Assembly: GCA_036346405.1 (NCBI GenBank)
Contig: CM070568.1
Coordinates: 30,043,072-30,107,071 of the forward strand
DNA: 64,000 bases
Origin: Phyllostachys edulis
Taxonomy: Eukaryota; Streptophyta; Magnoliopsida; Poales; Poaceae
Reading direction: 5' to 3'
Positions 34,046-43,423 of the stretch are shown in pieces. The notes under the pieces are model-generated. The model searched no databases and was not told the DNA's origin. It was given only the letters and a program-made list of their open reading frames with translations. Made by a program: the position numbers and the translations under genes. The number at the start of each line of letters is the position of its first letter. The stretch's first letter is position 1.

Positions 34046-34120
34046 TTGTGGGTAAAGTGTACAACCTCTGCAGAGTATAAAACTATTCGAATAGCCGCGT
34101 CCGCGATCATGGACAATGCT
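34046..34120 (+). promoter_or_regulatory. Conserved palindromic LTR cassette, copy 2
   Basis: Reads TTGTGGGTAAAGTGTACAA, then CTCTGCAGAG (perfect 10-nt palindrome), CTATTCGAATAG (perfect 12-nt palindrome) and CCGCGTCCGCG with GTCC...GGAC. It lies about 0.78 kb downstream of the GCAAGGCAAGT landmark and about 0.65 kb before the LTR end. Downstream of the TATA box, it should be part of the RNA leader. Confidence 0.7.
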
Positions 34121-34261
34121 CGGGGATTTCACACGAGTGGTAGATTTTCATAAAAATAATTGGGAAGCGACAGTTGTGTGATTTAATTCATGTGGCTATG
34201 TGAAAGGAATTGATTAGGCTATGTGTCGTTGTGAAAACAACTGATAAATTAATATTGTCCA

Positions 34262-35304
34262 TTTGTTTTGAATTATGTTTTCAGTCTATTATTCATATTC
34301 AATTGTGAATGTTGCATTTCTACAAAAGAACCATATAAGCCATTCCTTTGGAATAAACCATCATCTATAAATTGCATTCTGTGGTATGACTTGCGAGTAC
34401 GGTTGCACACTCATGCATACTATAATCAATCAACAGAAGTAGAGGAATCGTTGGTCAACAAGGTCTACTTCATAGATCGTGGAGAACTAGGTCGCACTAC
34501 CCCAACCGATTGCCTGTGGGCATATGGATGAGCTTCACTGAAGTTATTCCATTACGTTCTGCTGTAGTTTAATTGAGCTATTCGCCTTTTGAAGCATTAA
34601 TTGTAAGCTTTGACCTTAAGGTCTTTACTCTGATAATTATTGTTATTTGCCTATTTATTAGTCATCTTTGTATATAAAAATGATATTTCATCGATGTTGC
34701 CATTGTGTGCACTAGCGTGATCCTGGACTAGTGAAGTATACACAGAGGGTCCAGATTGCATTTTTGGGTCCCGACAGAGGTGGTTTGTTTTGAATTATGC
34801 TTTAAATCTATTATTCATATTCAATTGCGAATGTTGCATTTCTGCAAAAGAATCACAGAAGCCATTCCTTTGGAATAAGCCATCATCTGTAAATTGTATT
34901 CTGTGGTATGACTTGTGAGTACGGTTGTGTACTCATGCTTGCTATAATCAATCAACAGAAATGGAGGAATCGTCGATCAACAAGGTCTACTTTAAGGATC
35001 ATGGAGAACTAGGTCGCACTACCCCAGCTGATTGCCTATGGGCATATGGATGGGTTTCACCGAGTTATACATTACGTTTAGCTCTGACTTAATTGAGCTA
35101 TTAAGCCTACGAGGTATTAATTGTAAGATTTGGCCTTAAGGTCTTTACATTGATTATTATTATTATTTGCCTATTTATTAGTCATCTTTGTATATAGAAA
35201 TGATATTTCATTGATGTTACCACTGTGTGTACTAGCGTGATCCTGGACTAGTGCAGTATACACAGAGGGTCCAGAATTACATTTTTGGGTCTCGATAGAG
35301 GTGA
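34262..35304 (+). repeat. 522-bp tandem duplication across the LTR/leader junction
   Basis: Unit 1 (34262-34783) contains the last 515 bp of the LTR, its terminal CCGACA and the following GAGGTGG. Unit 2 starts at 34784 with the same TTTGTTTTGAATTATG and ends with CTCGATAGAGGTG just before the primer-site core. The 3' LTR has only one copy. The two units differ at roughly one position in ten, similar to their distance from the 3' LTR, so the duplication is not recent. Confidence 0.85.
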
Positions 35305-35314
35305 TATCAGAGCC
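35302..35314 (+). promoter_or_regulatory. Primer-binding site of the gypsy element
   Basis: TGATATCAGAGCC matches the TGGTATCAGAGC complement of initiator methionine tRNA with one mismatch. It follows the duplicated LTR end rather than the first LTR end. Confidence 0.75.
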
Positions 35315-35520
35315 ATATCGACTGTAGGTCGTGACCTTAGTTAGAATGGCTGTTTTTAAGGAAAACTTCAAAACTTATTTTACAAATGAAAAATCTTAAT
35401 GACGTGCTATTCTCATCTTGTCTAGCTTCTATACTCTTTCATTCTATTCCTTTTTCATCTATATTCTACCTCACCATTTAGAGTATTAAATTGGACTCTC
35501 TCTCCTCATAACTCCTGTAG

Positions 35521-35853
35521 TTGTCGTTTATGTGCCAAATATCTCGATGGACGCGCAAGAGCTGTTTTCAACAACTGTTTGAAGACCATGCAACCAACAA
35601 CGATGCATCGACATCTTCCCATGTGTTCAAGACAACTTCGTCACAAGAGTTGAAGACAGAAAAGGTTGTACGTTACCCCTATCTTTCTCCAAGATTTGCT
35701 TGCAAGGATCGCAAGCAGTCAACATTTGATGAAGACTGTAACCAGTTTGAGTTTTCTTTAGAGCAGCCATATAGGATAAATCAACGTTGGTTCCTCCCGT
35801 GTGATGATCCAAGTCGCCCAGTTAAGTTAGAGTTTAATCGACTAGATGATTAG
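35521..35853 (+). CDS. Open frame upstream of gag (ORF0-like), unknown function
   Basis: A 110-codon uninterrupted frame starting MSFMCQISRWTRKSC and ending KLEFNRLDD, in the same reading frame as gag but separated from it by a stop and about 150 bp of noncoding sequence. Some grass gypsy elements with long LTRs carry an extra frame before gag, and this may be its remnant. No domain is recognisable. It is notable that it has no stops while the gag frame downstream has many, but at 110 codons chance cannot be excluded. Confidence 0.35.
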   Translation: MSFMCQISRWTRKSCFQQLFEDHATNNDASTSSHVFKTTSSQELKTEKVVRYPYLSPRFACKDRKQSTFDEDCNQFEFSLEQPYRINQRWFLPCDDPSRPVKLEFNRLDD

Positions 35854-36012
35854 ATTTTTGTTTTCCTTCTTCCGTATGTAGTTGGCTGTGAGTTTAATGC
35901 TTCTTAATAGCTTTCTAGCTATTTGTGTTCCTTGGTGCTCCTTGGGTTAAACCTGCTCCCCTAAGTAGAATATTTTTCCTTATCTTGTGCTTTTCCCTCT
36001 CATCTATTAGCC

Positions 36013-37512
36013 TTGGTCACCCAACAGATGGAGAGTCCTAGTGGAGCTAACGTTGTCAGTAATCTTGAGACAGTATGTGCCAACTCAGATCTTGTCAATC
36101 CCAGTGCACAGTTGTCAATACCAGGAGTAGCAGATCCAGTCATGAGACAATTCTTGGTAGCTCAGACTCAACTCATGAACGCGATGATGCAGAACATGAG
36201 CAACATGATGACCTAGTAGAATCAGACTGTCGCTACTTTAGTCAATTTGTTGAATCAGAATAATCAAGCAAGCCGTCGTACCGTCGCCAGTGTTAGTACC
36301 AGAGCAGATGTTAACTAACAGCTATCGCCAGTGCCAGTATTGACACATTAGAACCCGAGCCAGTTCCCTGCCACCCAGAATTAGCTCATGCAAGCGACGA
36401 TGCTACCATTAGACAATAGTAATGTTTTCAATGATAAATAACTCGTTTCCATCCCAACGACGCACCCTCAGTTCAAGCTTGCAAGGTTCTCAAGGACGAA
36501 GCCACCTGTTTTTGAAGGATCAACCGCACTCAAGGATGCAGAATTCTGGATTTGCACCATTGAAGAGAAGCTAACGATTGCGCAATGCGACGATAATGAG
36601 AAAGTTTTCTATGCTGCTCATCAATTGGAAGGAGTTGCATTAGATTGGTGGGAAAGCTTTCACGTCACCCATCTGGACGAACACACCATCACTTGGGCAG
36701 AGTTCATCACCGCTTTTTGCCAATAGCATGCGATATCAAGCAAGAGTGATAAAGAGAAACCTGCTATTCCGATGTCCTACATTCGATCTGGCCATTGTTA
36801 TTTGAAGTGCTGCCAACCAGATAAGTCAGAAGATTGTGCATGTATCCGTTGTGGAGCAATAGGCCATAGCGCCGATGAGCACAATATCAATTGTTTTAGT
36901 TGTGAAGAAAACCATTGTGTTGGAGAATGTCCAATGAGCAAGGTCACATGTTTCTTGTGTGAAGGCAATGATCATTTTCCGAGCCAATGCTCTATGTATT
37001 CAGTGTTAACTTCTGCAATACAACGTCAGCGAGAAAATTTCTGAGCTACTGTCAGAGCATTAGCAAAAAAAGGCAAACCATTGTCAGTGCAAGATATGTT
37101 AGCTGAAGAATCACAAAAGCAGAATGTTGACCTTGGTAACCCACCTCAGAAGAAAAGCAAGCCAGTATCGTTAGGAGTGTGTTTCGAATGTGGTAACCAA
37201 GGATGCTATGCCAACAGATGCTTTGCAAAGCATCAAGCTTCAACATTCAAGAATGATAGTCATTCTGCCATAGTCTCGTCGGAAAAGTAGCAAGATTCGA
37301 CACGTTTATGCTACAATTGTCGTAAAGAAGGTCACTACAGCCGCCAGTGTCCTCAGAAGAACCAACCACTCACTCCAGATGCAAGAATGCTGGAAGTCGT
37401 TTCAATCAAGATTGTAGCACCTAGAGCAGGTGGTAAAGCAGTAGGACCCGTGTGTCCAATGAAGCAGTCAAAGAAGAGACGTTTGTGCGATGAGGTTACC
37501 AAGAAAACCTAG
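36013..37512 (+). pseudogene. Gypsy gag, interrupted by in-frame stops
   Basis: One frame reads through capsid and nucleocapsid without an evident frameshift. The N-terminus contains DPVMRQFLVAQTQLMNAMMQ; the capsid has PPVFEGSTALKDAEFWI and GVALDWWESFHV (36500-36660); the nucleocapsid has several zinc-knuckle-like motifs: CIRCGAIGHS, CFSCEENHCVGEC, CFLCEGNDHFPSQC (exact CX2CX4HX4C), CFECGNQGCYANRC (His replaced by Cys) and CYNCRKEGHYSRQC (exact). Stops at about 36214, 36217, 36316, 36349, 36382, 36439, 36724, 37042, 37288 and 37510 break it; nearly all are TAG or TAA. Gag packages the element RNA, and this copy cannot make full-length protein. Confidence 0.85.
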
Positions 37513-39149
37513 ATTGGTGATACCAGGTTGTGTGGTGTCATGCCTTTGTTAGTAGCAATAAAGTTAGAGAATCGTTGTAACCTTTCCTTTGTTTCAGAGC
37601 AGAAAAGTAGATATCTTTGTATGCAAATTATGAATAGAAATGATTGTTGGATATTAAATCATTGGATACCTTTCTCAGCATATGCCTGTGCATGTTGAGT
37701 AATCAAGCTTTGAGTCATGTTAATCAAAGGCCATAGAGCCATAATTATAAGAGGTCATATGGAAGTATAAGTCACTACCTTGTATAGTAGTGAGGCAAAC
37801 AGTAAATGATTGAAGAATCTAACCATTGGATAATGTTGGTATCCGTAAAAGAGTATGCAATTATCATTGCACGTGATCTATACAGCACGCAACCGTATTA
37901 GAAGTCAAATTTGTCTTTGACTTGGTACCCAGGATCAACCAATGTCAGAAGGAATTACATCAGAGATGAACTATAACAAAAGTTGTTAAAAGAGTTTGTA
38001 GAAATGATAGAGTAGATCAGATGATTTTCTCAGATAAAGGCAGTGTCAAATCAAGCCCATCAGCTTAGCAAGTGTCAGTATTGATTATATGGTAAAATGG
38101 TAGCACAAGATGTGCGAGAATTTAAGTTTATCCATGAGCTAATCTTCAAGACCTCAGAATCAGGTTGTTTGAGTTTTGAGTAAGAATTTCAGTTTTCCCC
38201 AAGATCATCCGAGAACTAGACAGTGTCAGTTGAAGATAAGGGAGATAGTCGTTTCAAGATAGCCAAGACCCTCATCGTTGTAAAAGAACAAGTTCGCTTA
38301 GATCACTAGAAGTGAATTGAGTTTGTAAGAATTTCAGAAGAGATCAATCACTGCTCCTGTGTTCATACTGCCAGATACTAGGAAGAACCTTGATCACAGA
38401 ACATCCAAGAATCAGTGTGTTAAAAAGTTTCGCGTGCACTTCCTATCGATTAAAGTTTCAAGCAGTGAATTTTCCTTGTCATAATTCAAAGTTTGCTATC
38501 ATGGAGCAACAAAGATGGTTTTATTGGTTTGAGAACCACGAGGTCAAAGTCCATTCCCTCAGGACAGATTAGTATAGTGGTAGATGTTTCGAATCAGAAG
38601 GGCTACCGCAAGAATCTATTGTTCAGTCAGCTAAAGTTACTTGTGAAAGTCAGAAGTTGAGTCTTGAGTCAGTTTCAAGAGGATATTTGTTGAACCCCAA
38701 AGTTCAAACCGATGCTGGAAAATTAGGCTTGACCAGACAGTATTGTCAAGGAAATCAGTTCCCCTTAAAGCAAGGTAAAGCTTGAAAATCCATCGAAGGT
38801 GAACAGAATGATCCACAAATCAATGAGCATATTTGTGTACCTGATCAGAAGAAATTCAAGTAGTTGATACTCAAACCAACATTTGATTGCAAGCATTCCA
38901 TTTTCTCTGAAGGTACCAATGTGTACAAAGAGCTCGAAGTTGAATTGTGATGATCCAACTTAAAAGAGAAATATCGCAGAATGGGTTACCATGTGTTTGG
39001 TATGTTAGAAAGTCAGCCAACAAGTTGAAGGCCAGTTAAAGTACTTCTATCCCTGAGAATTGAAACATGGGATGTCCCAGGACCCAATAGGCATATAATT
39101 TCTTGAAAGGTGATTGTTGATCAGTTGTTAGAAAAATTTACCGCTTCAT
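37513..39149 (+). other. Unreadable gypsy interior; protease and RT not found
   Basis: Between gag and the integrase traces, only about 1.6 kb remain and no protease, RT or RNase H motif could be read in any plus frame. This is shorter than a normal protease-RT-RNase H stretch, so part of pol has been deleted and the rest is heavily mutated. Confidence 0.5.
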
Positions 39150-39600
39150 GCCTACCAATATCACCAAGTTTGGATGCCATTTAGTAGCATGGTATACGAC
39201 AAAAGTTGTATACGACAGAGATGGTATTCGCCAGAATTGGTGTAATGTCAGATCGACAAAGATGGTCAATTTGCACAAGGTGTTAGAGAAGTTAGCATCA
39301 GATCGAGGATCCTAGTTTACCTCGTGTTAGCGATAGAGTGTGTATGAAGCCTTGGATGCTCGTTTCAGTTCAGTACTGTGTATCGCCCCGAACCGGTAGA
39401 TAGATTGAAAAAAAAAGTTGTGCCTTAACTCATGGTACCAGGTTGAGCAAGTAAGTGTTCTGCGCAGAGTTCCCCTACAACACCAGTTGTCAGCCAGTTC
39501 GTAGTTGTCACCATCTGAAGTTCGCAGTGGTTGATCGTAAGTTATTGCTGAGCTAAGGGCAGATTAGATCACAAGGTATGTGGATTTTGCTTTAATCATG
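39150..39600 (+). pseudogene. Gypsy integrase core remnant
   Basis: Around 39298-39330 the translation reads SDRGS, a stop, then FTS, the usual integrase core hallmark SDRGSQFTS with the Gln codon now TAG. Further on AEFPYNTSCQP (near 39456-39490, other frame) matches the family AEFxYNxSYQ region. Stops and frameshifts are frequent. Near the end of the interior, LNLGVEIPL precedes the polypurine tract, as in the C-terminus of related gypsy elements. Confidence 0.65.
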
Positions 39601-40108
39601 AAGTAGAAGGTTAAGTGTCTTTAATCCTAAAGGGATTGTAAGTAGCTTAGTTCAAGCAGAAAAGCTACAAGGATTATGTAGATTATCACTCTCACAGTCA
39701 TGTCTATCGTCAAGATACCTGTTGAAGATCTGTGTTAAGGATTGTATGACAGAGGTGACAGAGATGTGTTAGTTAGTTCAGATTCCGAAGCTCGGAAGAC
39801 GGGTTAGTTTGTCAATCTAAGTTACTAGTCAGCAGCAGGATTTCCTCAACTCTAGAAGTGTCTTCGAGCACCAATCAAGTAGTTGTTAGAAGCAATCGAG
39901 TTTCAAGATGCCTTTCCTACCAAGAGCCCGTTTGTTAAGTTTTCGTTGAAGCGAGAAGTTCAGCAAGAAGCAAGTCGTTTGTTCCGTGGGTGTTCAAAAG
40001 AGCAATTCCGTGATAGTCAAAGAAGTTTGAAAGCAAGAAGTGAACTCGGAGGCTGAGTTCCCTAGCTTTTTCTATAGCCAGCCTGAATCTCGGGGTCGAG
40101 ATTCCTTT

Positions 40109-40124
40109 AAGGGGGGTGGGAAGG
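40109..40124 (+). promoter_or_regulatory. Polypurine tract of the gypsy element
   Basis: AAGGGGGGTGGGAAGG lies directly before the 3' LTR start at 40127. It primes plus-strand DNA synthesis in LTR retrotransposons. Confidence 0.8.
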
Positions 40125-40126
40125 TT

Positions 40127-43100
40127 TGTAACGTCCCAAAATTTGGCTTTTCAAAAATCTTTTGAGTGGTTTAGGTCCCTGGAAAATTTCACCAATTTTA
40201 TTTGAATTAATAAAGCTTAATTGGGAATTTCCTAAATTTAAAATATTTAATTTGACTAATCTAAACATCAATTTAAATTAAAAAAAACTGTTTTAGTTGG
40301 GTTCCTTGTGCTCCAAGGAATGTTTTGTGTATTTTCTTGGTTATTTCAGAATTTATTTGCTATTTATTTGGTCTCATTTGAATTTCCATTCTTTTCTTAA
40401 ATCGGAAATTCAATTATATTTCCTTTTCCCTCCATGGGCTGAATTGGATCAGCCCACCTCGCCTCCTCTCTGATCCGGCCCAGCCCATCAGCCTTTCCCA
40501 CCTCCCTCTAGCCCGATCGCCTCCTAGCCGCAAAACCCTGGCGGGCCAGCCTTCTCCACCCAACCCATTCCACCACGCCACCAGCCTAGCTCCACGTCGA
40601 AGCCCTAGCGCGCCTGAGCCCCACCTGCCAGCTGCCGCTGCCACTCTAGCGCATGCGAGCCACGTAGCTGCGTTGCCACTTTGGGCGTCTGTGCCCTAGC
40701 CACATCCCGAGGCTATAAATAGCCCCGGTGAACCTTGATCCGCGCTGCTCTTAGCGCGCCGCTCCTCTTGCCCTCGCGTCGCCGCCGGAGGCATTGCCGT
40801 CATGCCATGTGAGCTCGCTAGAGTTGCATTGAGCCGCCATCACCATTGATGGAGCTTGCAGTTCTTCGCTGTCGCCGTTCAGTGCCTCTCCGTCCTCACC
40901 GATGGCACCTTCGAGATCCCCATGCCGCCCTTGTCTCGGATCCGTGCTCGCCGTCGTCGAGCCACCACCAGAGCGCCATTCCTCTTCAACCCGAAGCGCT
41001 GCTGCCTCGGTTTACTCCACCGCCCTCAGACGCTTATCCGTGCTCACCCTTGCCTGACCCCGTTGGAGCCGCCGCGCTTAGCACCGCCTCCACCTGTCGA
41101 CATCACTAGAGATGCCTCACCGGTGAGCCCCCGTGTCTCCTTGCTTTCGATGCCGGTGCATCTTCTTCCTCCCACCAGTGCCACGTCACCCGCCTTGTCA
41201 CCGCCACCTCGCCCGTCTCATTTGCCACCTTGCATGCCACGTAGTCACCGCAGCCACCTAAGTTGCCTTCGTGTCCACCTAGCCCTAAACCGAAAACCAA
41301 AACCATGTAGACTCGGTTCACCATGAATCAAGCCTATGACCCGTGGACCCTGCTTGCCATTGCCCTGTTCCATGGACTCATCCTACCATGGACCATTGAC
41401 CCAAACCCGTGGACTTGGTCTACAGACCAAAGGCCCACTTGTCATTCCCTTAAACCCTTTTCTGGAATTCTTTTTAATTGTAGAAATACATAAATCCAGT
41501 GGGTCCCACCTGTCATCCACTCACCCTTTTCCAGAATTTCTGAAATAATTTAATTGAGGAATATTATGTGGGTCCCACATGTCAGTTTCTCTCTCCCTTT
41601 TCCTTTTTCATCATTTCATGTGAATTCCAAACTTCCGAGCGTCCGTTCGCCTCCATACGAACTCGGATTGAAGACATTCAAGTTTCTAAATTCATTATCA
41701 ATCTTCCAGTGCCATTCAATTTCAATTTGGAGTTTTTTTATTTGTCTTTTTGAATTTTGTTTGTTTTGCGCTTTCTTTCTCGTTAAACGTTGAAGTCTTG
41801 GAATCATCCGAAGGAGCTGAAGGTCAAGGAAGTAGGAGATTGAAGATAAAATAACATCATTATTGCTATAGCAAGGCAAGTTGTACCTTTGATCATGCTG
41901 AATCCGGTTTTCTTAAATTACTTTGATTTAAATTATTGCATTTACTTTAAGTATTTATTTAAATGCTTTTGGGTTTAGTTATTAATTCAATTTGTTATAT
42001 CCACATTGTCTATTGTTATGTCATAATATTTTGTCCCCCTAGATTGGTTCATTATTTAGTTGGTATTATGGTAGCACCAACATGGGTTGGTTAGATACGA
42101 GTTGATTGCTTAACCATGCCATGAGTAATCATTTCATGTGAGTTGCAATTATGAATCTGGCTAAGTTATTATGGAACTTTGTGATAAAACTGTGTGCACT
42201 GTGTGTCATTACTCGTTGGTGGCATGTGTTGCACCTAATCAATAGGGTGGGAAAGGATTTAGACTGAGGCAAGTGGTGGATACTGTATGAATTGGTGGAG
42301 CTGTGTGAATGCAAATGATAATATGTGTGGCATAGTTAGAAATTGGGAGTCTTGCTTTGGTCAATTAAGGACTTAACTTTGTGCGCCATTGAACTGAGCC
42401 TTACTATACGACCACATGTCTGGTATGGAATGGGCCTAACTTAGTAAGTTATGGATTCTTGACATTGATTACGCAGGTATAGTAGATTAGGTTGTGTGAA
42501 AGGGTGGAGGTGTGTACTATCAGGTAGTCGCATCGTGGGACGGTTCGCCGCTTCCCTGTCCAACGGCGTGTGTTAAGCACTGTGTTTGGGTTGGTATGAC
42601 GGTAAAGCACATCGGGAGTGTCAATGTTTGAGATGAAGTTTCTGAAAGATTTTGCTGTGATCAGCTCTGATCTAGTTGATTGCATCTTTTGGGTAAAGTG
42701 TACAACCTCTGCAGAGTGTAAAACTATTCAAATAACCGCGTCCGCGGTCATGGACAATGCTCGGGGATTTCACACGAGGGGTAGATTTTTAAAAAAATAA
42801 TTGGGAAGGGACAGCTGTGTGATTTAATTCATGTGGCTGTGCAAAAGAAATTGATTAGGCTATGTGTCTTTGTGAAAACAACTGATAAATTAATATTGTC
42901 TATGTGTTTTGAATTATGTTTTCAATCTATTATTCATATTCAATTGTGAATGTTGCATTTCTGCAAAAGAACCACAGAAGCAATTCCTTTGGAATAAGCC
43001 ATCATCTATAAATTGAATTTTGTGGTATGACTTGTGAGTACGGCTGTATACTCATACTTGTTATAATCAATTAACAGAAGTGGATGAATCGTCGATCAAC

Positions 43101-43418
43101 AATGTCTACTTCACGGATCGTGGAGAACTAGGTCGTGCTACTCCAGCCGATTGCCTGTGGGCATATGGATGGGCTTCACTGAAGTTATTCTGTTACATTC
43201 CGCTGCAGCTTAATTGAGCTATTCGCCCTCTAAGGCATTAATTGTAAGCTTTGATCTTAAGATCTTTACTCTAATAATTATTGTTATTTGCCTATTTATT
43301 AGTCATATTTGTATATGGAAATGATATTTCATCGATGTTACCACTGTGTGAACTAGCGTGATCTTGGACTAGTGCAGTATACAGAAAGGGTCCAGAATTG
43401 CATTTTTGGGTCCCGACA
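40127..43418 (+). repeat. Gypsy 3' LTR (3,292 bp)
   Basis: Starts TGTAACGTCC and ends GGGTCCCGACA, followed by the CCCCT duplication. It contains the TATA box (40714-40721), the landmark GCAAGGCAAGTTGTACC (41870-41887) and the palindromic cassette (42686-42765). It lacks the 522-bp end duplication of the 5' LTR. Confidence 0.92.
42686..42765 (+). promoter_or_regulatory. Conserved palindromic LTR cassette, copy 3
   Basis: Contains GGGTAAAGTGTACAACC, CTCTGCAGAG and CTATTCAAATAAC (central palindrome weakened by two changes), then CCGCGTCCGCGG, here a perfect stem, and GTCC...GGAC. It is about 0.79 kb after the GCAAGGCAAGT landmark. Confidence 0.7.
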
Positions 43419-43423
43419 CCCCT

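Larger units (their letters stand above)
31492..34776 (+). repeat. Gypsy 5' LTR (about 3.29 kb)
   Basis: Starts TGTAACGTCC and ends GGGTCCCGACA. Over the first roughly 150 bp I count about seven mismatches to the 3' LTR by eye; the 3' end appears closer to 10 percent different. A TATA box GGCTATAAATAGCCCC lies at 32061-32076. A GC-rich leader follows, then AGCAAGGCAAGTTGTACC (33231-33248) and the palindromic cassette (34046-34120). Open frames in 31784-32676 are GC-rich by-products. Confidence 0.9.
31492..43418 (+). mobile_element. Ty3-gypsy retrotransposon, full length, inactive
   Basis: An 11.9-kb element with LTRs of about 3.3 kb, inserted in the copia element. It is flanked by an exact duplication CCCCT (31487-31491 and 43419-43423). 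Order: 5' LTR (31492-34776, with a tandem duplication of its end to about 35304), primer site (35302-35314), a short upstream frame (35521-35853), gag (36013-37512), about 1.6 kb without readable pol, integrase traces (39150-39600), polypurine tract (40109-40124) and 3' LTR (40127-43418). Protease and RT are not recognisable, and the interior is too short for a full pol, so this is a deleted or strongly decayed copy. Long LTRs, a multi-knuckle gag and an extra frame before gag recall the RIRE3/RIRE8-like grass families, which is a tentative assignment. Confidence 0.9.

Noticed and set aside
35171..35371. Minus-strand frames repeated at 35171 and 43292 sharing QKCNSGP words as a gene family
   Set aside because: They are the antisense of the duplicated LTR ends, so the similarity reflects LTR copies, not a protein.
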